Under the pieces are notes generated by a model. The model was not told the DNA's origin and searched no databases. It was given only the letters and a program-made list of their open reading frames with translations. The position numbers and the translations under genes are program-made. Below are positions 17,561 through 25,561 of a stretch of DNA of 36,836 nucleotides, piece by piece. This stretch comes from Candidatus Zixiibacteriota bacterium (GTDB lineage: Bacteria > Zixibacteria > MSB-5A5 > WJJR01 > JAJRUJ01). The DNA is taken from assembly GCA_024277855.1 (NCBI GenBank), contig JAJRUJ010000048.1, positions 1 through 36,836 of the forward strand, in the 5' to 3' direction. Every line of letters begins with the position of its first letter. Positions within the stretch are counted from its first letter, which is position 1.

Positions 17561-18685
17561 ATGGCGAAATATAAGATTGCCTGGATGCCTGGCGACGGGG
17601 TGGGCAACGATGTGATGGAAGCGGCGAAGATTGTGCTCGACGCGCTGAAGATTGACGCCGAGTATATCCCCGCCGATATCGGTTGGGAATTCTGGAAGAC
17701 CGAAGCGCAGCCGCTCCCCGACCGGACGGTCGAGTTGTTGAAAACTGTTGATTGTGCGTTGTTTGGCGCGATCACATCCAAGCCCAAAGAAGAAGCCGAA
17801 AACGAACTGATCCCGGAGTTGCAGGGCAAGGGGCACGTCTATTCAAGTCCCATCGTCGGCTTACGGCAGAAATTTGATTTGCACACTAACCTGCGACCAT
17901 GCAAGGGCTATCCCGGCAATCCGCTGAATTATAAAGACGGCATCGATCTGGTCGTCTTTCGGGAAAACACCGAGGGATTATATGCCGGCGTCGAATTCCA
18001 TCCGGTACCCGATGTCGTCCGACAGGTATTGGACGTGAACCATCCGAAGATGAAAAAGTTTGCGGGGGTCGACTCGCACGATATGGCGATCTCGACCAGG
18101 ATTTTCACCCGCCCGGCCTGCCGCTCAATTGCCCGGCACGCGTTTGACTATGCAAAAAAACACGGCTATAAATCGGTGACGGTGGTCGAGAAACCCAACG
18201 TGATTCGCGAAACTTCCGGTTTGATGGTGCGTGAGGCGCGCAAAATTGCCTCGGAGTTTCCGGGAATCGAACTCTGGGAAACCAATATCGACGCGATGTG
18301 CATGTGGCTGGTAAAAAACCCACTGGACTATGGCGTGCTGGTTTCGACGAACATGTTTGGTGATATCGTCTCCGATCTCTGCGCGCAACTGGTCGGCGGG
18401 CTGGGTTTTGCCTCCTCGGGAAACATCGGTGACAATTTTGCCGTGTTTGAACCGACCCATGGCTCCGCGCCGAAATATGCCGGACAGTATAAGGTCAACC
18501 CGATGGCGATGCTATTAACCTGCAAACTGATGTTCGACTGGCTGGGTGAAATCGAAAGCGCAAAGAAACTCGAAGACGCCATCGCCGCGGTGATCGCCGA
18601 GGGCAAAATCCGCACCTATGACATGGGCGGCTCGAACACCTCGCTGGAGGTCGCCGAAGAGGTTGCGCGCAAGGCGACGTCGTAA
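17561..18685 (+). CDS. icd: Isocitrate dehydrogenase, probably NADP-dependent
   Basis: Oxidatively decarboxylates isocitrate to 2-oxoglutarate, or the reverse in a reductive cycle. It is 374 aa with a GGAGGAATAGGAA ribosome region. Substrate residues of the family are visible: S96, R102, R112 and R134, Y141, K211 and N213, and the metal aspartates D244, D268 and D272 in STNMFGDIVSDL. The segment HGSAPKYAGQYKVNP keeps the Lys-Tyr pair that binds the NADP 2'-phosphate in E. coli Icd; NAD enzymes usually have Asp-Ile there. Homoisocitrate or isopropylmalate dehydrogenase is possible in principle, but the KYAGQ motif favours IDH. A strong hairpin terminator follows. Confidence 0.87.
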   Translation: MAKYKIAWMPGDGVGNDVMEAAKIVLDALKIDAEYIPADIGWEFWKTEAQPLPDRTVELLKTVDCALFGAITSKPKEEAENELIPELQGKGHVYSSPIVGLRQKFDLHTNLRPCKGYPGNPLNYKDGIDLVVFRENTEGLYAGVEFHPVPDVVRQVLDVNHPKMKKFAGVDSHDMAISTRIFTRPACRSIARHAFDYAKKHGYKSVTVVEKPNVIRETSGLMVREARKIASEFPGIELWETNIDAMCMWLVKNPLDYGVLVSTNMFGDIVSDLCAQLVGGLGFASSGNIGDNFAVFEPTHGSAPKYAGQYKVNPMAMLLTCKLMFDWLGEIESAKKLEDAIAAVIAEGKIRTYDMGGSNTSLEVAEEVARKATS

Positions 18686-18727
18686 TTATGACCTGATAAT
18701 TTGGTGACAGCCGAAGTTGAGTTCTCG

Positions 18728-18780
18728 TGACCGGAGTCCAGGGAATTGTCTCAATTCCGCTTGGCTCCGGTCATTTTCTT
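18728..18780 (+). terminator. Long hairpin terminator after the isocitrate dehydrogenase gene
   Basis: TGACCGGAG (18728-18736) pairs with CTCCGGTCA (18765-18773); an inner stem GGAATTG/CAATTCC with a three-base loop continues it, and TTTTCTTT follows. It lies between the icd stop and the next gene. Confidence 0.8.
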
Positions 18781-18799
18781 TGGTACCGTGAAGACACCG

Positions 18800-19510
18800 A
18801 TGACCACCGAAAAAAACATACAGCCGGCGCAAGTGGAACTGGATTTGCCGCCGCCTGCGGCTTTCGATCACCCGGCGGCGAAGTCGTTTTGGGAATTACC
18901 GCGCCTGACCCATATCTCCGGTGCCTTGATTATTCTATTCGGGCTGGGGGCGCTGCTTTTAATGCTCCTAAAGGTGCAATGGAATGGTCTTTTGTGGCTA
19001 TTTTTCTATTCGATTCCGGCGAATACCGCTATTTCAGTTTTCCCACATGAACCGGCAATTGTCTTTTGCGGTCAGCATTTTGGCGCGGTTACCGTGGCGC
19101 TTGTGGCGGTGGCGGGGAATCTGGTGGCCGGACTTGTCGATTACCATTTCTTTACTCCGTTGCTGCAGATGGAGTTCTCCAAAGGCTACAAGAAAACTAA
19201 GATTTACACCAAAGCAATGAAGTGGTTCTCGGTGGCCCCATTCTGGGTGGTGGTTTTGTTTGCCCTGACGCCGTTGCCGTTCTACGCGGTGAAATTTCTG
19301 GTGTTCTCGTCGGGATATTCCACGGGCCGCTATATGGCTGGGATTGTCGTGGGTCGATTGCCGAGGTTTTATCTGCTCGCGCTTTTGGGTCATGCATTAA
19401 AAGTCCCGACCTGGGTGATGGTTGTTATCTTTTTGGCGATTTTTATCGTATATATTTTCTGGTTTGTGAGGGCCTGGTTCAAGAGCCGGGCTAGAAAAGT
19501 TTCGGAGTAG
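18800..19510 (+). CDS. VTT-domain-like membrane protein
   Basis: A 236-aa protein with several membrane segments: about residues 37-59, 62-85, 93-122, 155-172, 177-200 and 209-230. The overall layout, with re-entrant-like stretches and a Gly-Arg-containing motif near IVVGRLPRFYLLALLGH, resembles the VTT (DedA / SNARE-associated) family, which includes lipid scramblases and transporters. The match is by general pattern, not by a decisive motif. I place the start at the ATG at 18800, after the terminator hairpin; an earlier TTG would begin inside that hairpin. The next gene, a radical SAM enzyme, starts 22 bases after its stop, so the two may be co-transcribed. Confidence 0.7.
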   Translation: MTTEKNIQPAQVELDLPPPAAFDHPAAKSFWELPRLTHISGALIILFGLGALLLMLLKVQWNGLLWLFFYSIPANTAISVFPHEPAIVFCGQHFGAVTVALVAVAGNLVAGLVDYHFFTPLLQMEFSKGYKKTKIYTKAMKWFSVAPFWVVVLFALTPLPFYAVKFLVFSSGYSTGRYMAGIVVGRLPRFYLLALLGHALKVPTWVMVVIFLAIFIVYIFWFVRAWFKSRARKVSE

Positions 19511-19532
19511 CGCATACGGGAAAGGTGCAAGG

Positions 19533-20522
19533 ATGCCGAAACTGAGTACCGCACGGAAAATCGCGGTCGCCGCCCGCGCCGCCAAGAATATGGCGATTGG
19601 GCGACCGGTCACGGTCTCGTTTGAAATCACGTTCAACTGCAACGCCGACTGCCTGCACTGTAACTGGAGCCGGCATATTCATATCGAAGAGCCAAAACTC
19701 GGGCCGGAGGTCTGGGCCAAGCGGCTACTCGAACTTAAACCGGCGGTGGCACAAATTTCGGGCGGCGAACCGCTGTTGCGCAAGGACGTGTACGATATCA
19801 TCGCCGAGATGCGGCGGGTCGACAAACTCGCGGTGTTTGTGCTGACAACCAATGTACAGATTCTCAATGAAGACAAATATCTGCGGCTTCGTGAGTCGGG
19901 CGTTGACGAATTTTCGTTTTCATTGGACTACCCCGATGAACGTCACGACGAGTATCGGCAAATGAAAAATAATTTTAAGAAGATCTCCGAACTGGTGCCA
20001 AAACTGGCCGCGCACGGGAATGCCGATATTGTAATGGCGTGTGTGATCCAGGCGGATAATTTTAGAGATGCACCCCGAATTGCCGAACTCGCCAAAGAAT
20101 GGGGCGTGTCCTGCAATTTCTCGATTTATACTCATCTGCGAACGGGCCGGATGGAGCTGTCGATCAATCCCAACGGCCAGCTTGACGAACTTCGCGGAGT
20201 TGTTGACAAACTCGTGGAAATGCAAGCCAAGGGGTATCCGATTGTGACCTCGCCGTACAGCATGAACAAGATGCTCGATTTTTATAAGACTGGTTCAATG
20301 CCCGGCTGTCAATCGGGGCGGCGGTTTTTCATTTTGAACCCCTGGGGTAAAATTGCGCCGTGCGGGATGATCGCCGGGGAGTACGATACGCAGGATGAAC
20401 TGGTTGAGAAATTTGCCAAGAGCAATACCTGCGAACAATGCTATACCGCCATTCGCGCCAACTGCGAAAAATCTCCATACCGGATGGTCGCCGACGCAAT
20501 GCGAATCGTGAAGAAGAAGTAG
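19533..20522 (+). CDS. Radical SAM protein with SPASM-like C-terminal cysteines
   Basis: A 329-aa radical SAM enzyme. The SAM-binding [4Fe-4S] cluster motif CxxxCxxC is C36, C40 and C43 (FNCNADCLHCNW), and GGEP at 77-80 binds the SAM amino group. The C-terminal part has five more cysteines, C259, C277, C300, C303 and C311, in the kind of spacing (NPWGKIAPCGM then CEQC) seen in SPASM or Twitch domains that hold auxiliary clusters. Such enzymes often modify peptides or make cofactors, but no precursor peptide gene is recognised nearby. The preceding VTT-like membrane protein may be a partner. Substrate unknown. Confidence 0.88.
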   Translation: MPKLSTARKIAVAARAAKNMAIGRPVTVSFEITFNCNADCLHCNWSRHIHIEEPKLGPEVWAKRLLELKPAVAQISGGEPLLRKDVYDIIAEMRRVDKLAVFVLTTNVQILNEDKYLRLRESGVDEFSFSLDYPDERHDEYRQMKNNFKKISELVPKLAAHGNADIVMACVIQADNFRDAPRIAELAKEWGVSCNFSIYTHLRTGRMELSINPNGQLDELRGVVDKLVEMQAKGYPIVTSPYSMNKMLDFYKTGSMPGCQSGRRFFILNPWGKIAPCGMIAGEYDTQDELVEKFAKSNTCEQCYTAIRANCEKSPYRMVADAMRIVKKK

Positions 20523-20690
20523 GATTATATTATAAAAGCGGTGCCGCACCTAACGTTTGCTCGCCAGTGGAGGGAGTGCGTTTTTTAAATCGCCGCTTCT
20601 CCCGTTGTACAATGGCTGACAGGCAAGCGTGAACCTGCGCATCTTTTCAGGTCTTAGCCAAATCCAACTATACAAGCAATGTTATCTAAA

Positions 20691-20737
20691 CCCACCTGGC
20701 ACTTTGTCCCGCGTTGCGGGACTTTGCTCTGGGTGGG
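20691..20737. repeat. Hairpin repeat element (CCCACC...GGTGGG)
   Basis: A 47-base imperfect palindrome. CCCACC at 20691-20696 pairs with GGTGGG at 20732-20737, and the inner stem GTCCCGC (20706-20712) pairs with GCGGGAC (20716-20722) around GTT. No T run follows, so it is more like a palindromic intergenic repeat than a terminator. Confidence 0.65.
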
Positions 20738-20779
20738 CCACGGGAGATTCTGCCAATCTGCAGAGCGGGATTTATAACC

Positions 20780-20829
20780 GTAGGGGTCAGGCTTGCCTGA
20801 CCCGTGGGCGGGGCAAGCCCCGCCCCTAC
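20780..20829. repeat. Double-hairpin intergenic repeat (GTAGGGG...CCCCTAC)
   Basis: A 50-base element bounded by the inverted ends GTAGGGG (20780-20786) and CCCCTAC (20823-20829). Inside are two adjacent perfect hairpins: GGGTCAGGC/GCCTGACCC with a TT loop (20784-20803) and GGGCGGGGC/GCCCCGCCC with an AA loop (20806-20825). Paired hairpins like this are typical of REP- or MITE-like elements mobilised by an IS200-type transposase elsewhere in the genome; a fragment of such a transposase is at the right end of this window. Confidence 0.8.
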
Positions 20830-20919
20830 GCGTATTAAAAATTTGACTTGCCAATTCACCCCCAAACAAGTTTGGAAGTGCCACACTACGAATTTGCGCC
20901 AGCGACATTTATTCCATTC

Positions 20920-22143
20920 TCAGGATTTGATCAACCGCTTGATGGTCAGACCCTGGACGAGGATGGAGAAAATTACGATGACATAGGTGATGGCAACGAT
21001 CAGATCGCGCGTCGGACCGGCGGCCAGCGAAAGCGCCAGGGCGATACTGATCCCGCCGCGCAGACCGCCCCAGGTAAGAATGAGCGTGGCGTTTTTGGAG
21101 AAAGCGCGACGAAATTTGAGCGTGTTGACTGCGGTCCAGACGCTAATAAACCGCGCCAGCAAGGCGACCGGGATAATCAGGATTCCGGCCAGCAGGTGAT
21201 TCCAGGAGAAAGTGAGGATCAGAATCTCCATCCCGATCCAGATAAACAAAATTGCATTGAGGATTTCGTCGATCAGCTCCCAAAACATATCGAGGTGTTC
21301 ACGCGTCGTTTCGGACATCGCAAACTCCCGTCCGGTGTTGCCGATCAACAGCCCGGCACAGACGATGGCTATCGGGCCGGAGGTATGGATCGCGGCGGCC
21401 AGCGCATACCCCCCGCTGACCAGCGCCAGGGTGATTAAGACCTCTACGGAATAGTTATCGACTGACTTAAGCAGTCGATAGGCCAGCCACCCCAGCACCA
21501 GACCAAGCACAATACCGCCGAACGCCTCTTCCAAAAATAATACTGCGATATGACCCGGTCCGGCGCCCCCCTCACCGACGGCGATTTCGACCAGCACGGT
21601 GAAAACCACGACCCCGACACCGTCATTAAACAGCGACTCCCCGGCGATCTTGGTCGCCAGCGATTTGGGCGCATTGGTGTTCTTGAGCAGTGACAGCACG
21701 GCAATCGGGTCGGTCGGTGAGATCAGTGCGCCGAAAACCAGGCAATAGATATAGGGCTGTGCCAAGTCGAGCAGGATCAGGATAAAATAGACCGCGGTGC
21801 CGATGAGACAAGTCGAAACAATCACACCGCCGGTGGCAAGGATGGTGATAATATATTTTTGTTCGCGGAGATCGTTGATGTTGATATTCAAGGCCCCGGC
21901 AAACAACAGGAAACTGAGCATCCCTTTCATCAGGGTTTCACCAAAATTGATTCCTCCCAGAAAGGATTCGGCTGTCCCTTTGATGTCGACGCCCAACGCC
22001 CCCAGCCCGATCAACCCCAGTGACATACACAGCCCAATGAGCATCAGCCCGATGGTCATCGGCAGCCGGACATAGCGATAGTTGAGATACCCCGCCAAAG
22101 CAGCAATGGTAATGAAAACCGCGATGACGTTGAAGGTGCTCAT
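20920..22143 (-). CDS. Na+/H+ antiporter, CPA1 family
   Basis: A 407-aa cation/proton antiporter of the NhaP/NHE (CPA1) type in the inner membrane, exchanging Na+ (or K+) for protons. About 11-12 hydrophobic segments span nearly the whole protein. The family motif ESLFNDGVGVV places the ion-binding Asn-Asp pair at N173-D174, and SPTDPIAVLSLL at about 142-153 is the partly unwound helix motif. There is no large cytoplasmic C-terminal regulatory domain; the protein ends right after the last helix at LTIKRLIKS. The DinB gene upstream ends only 27 bases before the start, suggesting one transcript, though the two have no known joint role. Confidence 0.92.
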   Translation of the reverse strand: MSTFNVIAVFITIAALAGYLNYRYVRLPMTIGLMLIGLCMSLGLIGLGALGVDIKGTAESFLGGINFGETLMKGMLSFLLFAGALNININDLREQKYIITILATGGVIVSTCLIGTAVYFILILLDLAQPYIYCLVFGALISPTDPIAVLSLLKNTNAPKSLATKIAGESLFNDGVGVVVFTVLVEIAVGEGGAGPGHIAVLFLEEAFGGIVLGLVLGWLAYRLLKSVDNYSVEVLITLALVSGGYALAAAIHTSGPIAIVCAGLLIGNTGREFAMSETTREHLDMFWELIDEILNAILFIWIGMEILILTFSWNHLLAGILIIPVALLARFISVWTAVNTLKFRRAFSKNATLILTWGGLRGGISIALALSLAAGPTRDLIVAITYVIVIFSILVQGLTIKRLIKS

Positions 22144-22170
22144 AACGCTCGGTGAAATCCCCGACGACGA

Positions 22171-22674
22171 TTAGACTGCGGGCGCCGGCATCCCGAATTG
22201 GTCCCATTCCTCTTTGGACGGGCCAAAGACACCGGGAACTTTAAGACCGGCCTGGCGCATAAGGATGGTCAGCTGGCCGCGATGGTGGATTTCGTGATTG
22301 ATCAGGATACCGAGGGTCAGGCCGCGTTTCCAGGTCATGCCGTACATGTCATCTTCGACCTGCAACGTCTCGTCGGTCCAGTTTTTGGCAACCTGCTCGG
22401 ACAATTGCGCAACGGCGGTCTCATAAGCCGTCACAATCTCAGCGGCGGTCGTCGGCACCGGGTCTTTCTCGGTCGCACAGTCGAACGACAGACCGGTGCG
22501 CGTCATCATCTCGGGGATACTGCCGATGATATGCCAGGCGATTCGTGCAACTGTGCGATGACCGTCGATAACTTGTTGCGAAAGCGACTCATCGGTCAGG
22601 GCAGCGAATAACTTTTTGGTGCCGTCGGTTTGCTGTTTCCACGCCCCGGCAAACTCCTCAATTGTTCGAAACAT
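22171..22674 (-). CDS. DinB/YfiT-family putative metalloenzyme
   Basis: A 167-aa four-helix-bundle protein of the DinB/YfiT superfamily. The expected metal triad is visible: H48 (IAWHIIGS) and H127 with H131 (INHEIHHRGQL). Members are often thiol-S-transferases (bacillithiol or mycothiol dependent) or of unknown function, and the specific substrate cannot be read from sequence. The start at 22674 follows GGAGGG by five bases; a TTG four codons upstream overlaps that site and is rejected. It precedes the CPA1 antiporter gene on the same strand. A second, truncated DinB-type gene lies at the right end of the window. Confidence 0.9.
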   Translation of the reverse strand: MFRTIEEFAGAWKQQTDGTKKLFAALTDESLSQQVIDGHRTVARIAWHIIGSIPEMMTRTGLSFDCATEKDPVPTTAAEIVTAYETAVAQLSEQVAKNWTDETLQVEDDMYGMTWKRGLTLGILINHEIHHRGQLTILMRQAGLKVPGVFGPSKEEWDQFGMPAPAV

Positions 22675-22913
22675 CGTTCCCTCCAATTACTCCATTTCAG
22701 TGTTTTAGATATACACATTTGCGCATGTCAATCCCAGGGTAAAATGCCGGTCGGGAGGCCGTTATCATTTTATCGATTGGACGCAGGAAAATGATTGGTG
22801 TGCCGTGAACAATTCGGGACATTTCTCGTATAGATTATACGCATAACACGACCGGACAGAGGAAACAAGAACGCCGATAATTCAGACAACCTCAAATCTT
22901 ACAGGAGATTATC

Positions 22914-23264
22914 ATGGGCAATCCGGTGGTGCACTGGGAAATCGCCGCAAAAGATTATCCCAAGGCCAAAGAGTTTTATGGAAAGCTGTTCGATTGGGAA
23001 ATCGACGATAACAACCCGATGAATTACGGTATGGTCAAGACCGGTGACGGCCTCTGCGGCGGGCTGTTCAAAGCGGAGGGTGATACGCCTAATTATGTGG
23101 CATTTTACGTTGAAGTCGACGATTTACAAAAATACCTGGATAAGGCGGTCGAGTTGGGCGGGGCCCAGGTCGTTCCGCCGACCCCGATCCCGGGTATTGG
23201 CGCGTTTGCGATGTTTTCTGACCTGGACGGTAATGTGATCGGTATTTTTAAGGGCACCAAATAA
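22914..23264 (+). CDS. VOC superfamily (glyoxalase-like) protein
   Basis: A 116-aa single-domain protein of the vicinal oxygen chelate fold. The N-terminal half shows VVHWEIAAKDYPKAKEFYG and the C-terminal half ends FAMFSDLDGNVIGIFKG, the usual strand with a conserved D-x-(D/E)-G-N stretch before a hydrophobic strand. Proteins like this are often called glyoxalase/bleomycin-resistance proteins, but most have no known substrate. A GGAG ribosome site precedes the ATG. It stands alone, ending in a bidirectional terminator shared with the convergent gene. Confidence 0.9.
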   Translation: MGNPVVHWEIAAKDYPKAKEFYGKLFDWEIDDNNPMNYGMVKTGDGLCGGLFKAEGDTPNYVAFYVEVDDLQKYLDKAVELGGAQVVPPTPIPGIGAFAMFSDLDGNVIGIFKGTK

Positions 23265-23285
23265 TGGCCCGGCAACTCTAAAAAT

Positions 23286-23319
23286 TCCGCCGCCCACGTT
23301 CGGTGAGCGGCGGATTTTT
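23286..23319. terminator. Bidirectional terminator between convergent genes
   Basis: TCCGCCGC (23286-23293) pairs with GCGGCGGA (23307-23314), followed on the plus strand by TTTTT and preceded by AAAA(T), so it can serve both the VOC gene and the minus-strand gene ending at 23341. Confidence 0.85.
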
Positions 23320-23340
23320 CTTAAGTATATTCGAAATGAA

Positions 23341-23850
23341 TCAGCCCTCGGAGGCCGTTCTCTGATCCTCCTGCTGCGGGGCGCGGATTGCTTTTTCTTT
23401 CATCTCAAGATCTTTCTGATAAAATTCACGGATTTTTTTCTGGACTTTCTGGTCGGCGCAGGTGATCAGGCACACACCCCCGGTCGATGTTTTAACATAT
23501 TCACGCGTCGCCCCCATCTCGATCAATCCGATCATCGCCTGACAGTGTCCGCACAGTCCAACATCGCCTCCGATCAGCCGTTTCTGCACGATTGCGCGCA
23601 TTTGTTTATGCGCATCGCGGTAATCGGCCAGCTTGTCCGGGGTCACGGTGTAGATGGTCACTATCCCGTCGGAGATCGGGACAGTCTCGACATTTAGGCA
23701 TTCCATCAGGCCTTCGCGGGAAGTAAGGGCGCGGCAGCACTCACAGTTGTCCATATCTATCCAGCCCATTTCATCGGCCACAGCTCCCCCCACATACATA
23801 AAAGCGGCAAGGCCGGCGGTCAACAGGAATACCCAGGATGCGGTCTTCAT
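23341..23850 (-). CDS. Secreted cysteine-rich protein of unknown function
   Basis: A 169-aa exported protein. The signal peptide covers residues 1-25, with likely cleavage after AVA before DEMGW. The mature part has eight cysteines in clusters: C36, C38 and C39 (NCECC), C51, C100 and C103 (CGHC), and C127 and C131 (CLITC). This pattern suggests disulfides or bound metal, and the CGHC is reminiscent of a thioredoxin-like active site, though the rest does not look like a thioredoxin fold. The C-terminus is charged and probably flexible. A GGGAGG ribosome site lies five bases ahead. I do not recognise the family. Confidence 0.8.
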   Translation of the reverse strand: MKTASWVFLLTAGLAAFMYVGGAVADEMGWIDMDNCECCRALTSREGLMECLNVETVPISDGIVTIYTVTPDKLADYRDAHKQMRAIVQKRLIGGDVGLCGHCQAMIGLIEMGATREYVKTSTGGVCLITCADQKVQKKIREFYQKDLEMKEKAIRAPQQEDQRTASEG

Positions 23851-23971
23851 GGAACCTCCCTGGTATATGGTTCTTGTGAACTCTACAGAAGATACGTTAA
23901 TCAGTAAGAGAATCGTCGAGGAAATTTCAAACTTACTGCGCCGATCTGCCGCTCACCATTCTGTCTCGGCA

Positions 23972-25408
23972 TCAGCGCAGATTGGTCACATACAATTTTG
24001 GCCTGGTCATCTCATGCACGGCGTACTTGACACCGCCCAGGCCGATCCCGGAGGCATCGCGCCCGCCGAAAGGCATCCAGTCAACCCGGTAAGCAGTATG
24101 GTCGTTAATCATCACCGCAGTCGCATTGAGTTTCTTCGCGGTATTGAAAGCGGTGTCAATGGAGTTCGAAAAGACCGACGTCTGAAAACCGAACGGTGAA
24201 TCGTTGGCGATCGCAACGGCCTCGTTGATCTCATCGAATACACAGAGACTGACAACCGGACCGAAAATTTCCTCATCGAATACTTTCATACCCCGATGGG
24301 TGTTGCCCAGCAGGGTCGGTTGATAGCTCTGGTGCTCGAGCCGTTTGCCGCCGGTAATCAATTCAGCGCCATCGGCCAGCGCCTTGTCGACAGTATCAGC
24401 GACCCGTTCGAGTTCGGCGGTGTCGATAATCGGGCCAACTTCGGTTTCGGGTTTAGTCGGGTCGCCGACAATGAGTTTTTCGACCAGCGGCGTAAATTTT
24501 TCGATAAAGGCATCAGACAAACTGCGGTGGATCAATATATTTTGCACCGAGACACAAACCTGACCAGCATGGTAGTAGCCACCCTTAAGCGATTTATCGG
24601 CAACAAGATCGAGATCGGCATCGGCCGCAACAATGGAAGCGGCGGTGCCGCCATGTTCCAGGGAAAGGCGAATACCGGGATGCAACCTGCCGCGCAGACC
24701 CCAGCCAACGGCCGCACTGCCGATGAAACTCAGGAAAGCCACCCGTCGGTCGGCAGCCAAAGGTGCGGCGGCCGCGCCCCGACAGGGGATCACACTCAGG
24801 CATTGTTCGGGCAGCCCGGCCTCGAGAAAAAGCCGTCCCATCCGGATACAGGAGAGCGGGGTGCTGGAGGCCGGCTTGATTACGACCGGACACCCTGCGG
24901 CGATGGCGGGCGCTACTTGATGAGCGATTAAATTGACCGGATGATTAAAAGCCGAGATCGCACTGACCACCCCGATTGGTTCACGGGCGACGAACGCCAG
25001 CCGGTTTTCATGACCGGCGGTACGGTCCATCTGGAGTTGTTCACCATCGAGGTCGGTGGCCGCGTGCGCCGAGAGGGTAACGGTGTTGATCGCGCGGGCG
25101 ACTTCAACTTTCGCGTCAGTGACAGGTTTGCCGCCTTCCCGGGCAATTCCCAGGGCGAGTGTCTCAAAATCACGCTCCATCAATTGGGCGGTCTTGAGCA
25201 GGATCTCGGCGCGACGGTATCCCGGCAAATTCGGCATGATTGTGCGCCGGGCATTGTCGGCATTGGCCAGGGCCTGCTCAATAACCGCAGGTGAGGCGGA
25301 GCCGACTGTTTCGATAAGTTCGCCGCTATAAGGGGATTTTACTTCGATCCGGTCACCGGCATCATCTGCGCCCGCTACAATATATTTCCACTGATCTGCG
25401 CTCATCAT
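23972..25408 (-). CDS. NAD(P)+-dependent aldehyde dehydrogenase
   Basis: Oxidises an aldehyde to the acid with NAD(P)+. It is 478 aa with the ALDH fold: the catalytic cysteine C285 in YYHAGQVCVSVQN, the general base E251 in LSLEHGG and the oxyanion asparagine N155 in SAFNHPVNL. The motif LEHGGTAAS differs from the usual LELGGNAP. The C-terminus (GVKYAVHEMTRPKLYV) resembles the lactaldehyde/glycolaldehyde dehydrogenase-like branch, so small hydroxyaldehydes are plausible substrates, but this is inference. Two adjacent ATGs (25408 and 25405) could start it; the AGGAG site favours the second by spacing. The gene stands alone. Confidence 0.93.
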   Translation of the reverse strand: MMSADQWKYIVAGADDAGDRIEVKSPYSGELIETVGSASPAVIEQALANADNARRTIMPNLPGYRRAEILLKTAQLMERDFETLALGIAREGGKPVTDAKVEVARAINTVTLSAHAATDLDGEQLQMDRTAGHENRLAFVAREPIGVVSAISAFNHPVNLIAHQVAPAIAAGCPVVIKPASSTPLSCIRMGRLFLEAGLPEQCLSVIPCRGAAAAPLAADRRVAFLSFIGSAAVGWGLRGRLHPGIRLSLEHGGTAASIVAADADLDLVADKSLKGGYYHAGQVCVSVQNILIHRSLSDAFIEKFTPLVEKLIVGDPTKPETEVGPIIDTAELERVADTVDKALADGAELITGGKRLEHQSYQPTLLGNTHRGMKVFDEEIFGPVVSLCVFDEINEAVAIANDSPFGFQTSVFSNSIDTAFNTAKKLNATAVMINDHTAYRVDWMPFGGRDASGIGLGGVKYAVHEMTRPKLYVTNLR

Positions 25409-25473
25409 CGCTCTCCTTCATTTTAACTTACTAACTATCAAATTAGGTAACCCGAGAATATTCGGCAATTCAT

Positions 25474-25510
25474 AAAAAATGTCCGTCGGGGATTGTTCTC
25501 CCCGGCGGAC
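25474..25510 (-). terminator. Rho-independent terminator of the SufS-like gene
   Basis: GTCCGTCGGGGA (25481-25492) and TCCCCGGCGGAC (25499-25510) form a 12-bp stem with one G-T pair; on the minus strand ATTTTTT follows the stem. It lies just after the stop at 25562. Confidence 0.88.
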
Positions 25511-25561
25511 TATTGAGAATATTCCGATATGGATTGGTGTAAAACCCGGCATCCCGGCCTA

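Larger units (their letters stand above)
20523..20919. other. Intergenic region between convergent genes, with hairpin repeats
   Basis: A 397-base region between the radical SAM gene (plus) and the antiporter gene (minus). It contains no convincing gene. A run GTGCGTTTTTTAAA near 20575-20590 with a weak upstream hairpin may end the radical SAM transcript. Two hairpin elements (20691-20737 and 20780-20829) look like dispersed intergenic repeats and are listed separately. Confidence 0.7.

Noticed and set aside
20920-21438. Long plus-strand frame opposite the antiporter gene
   Set aside because: Its translation is very polar and repetitive (many Gln, Asp, Gly) as expected of an antisense shadow of a membrane protein gene.
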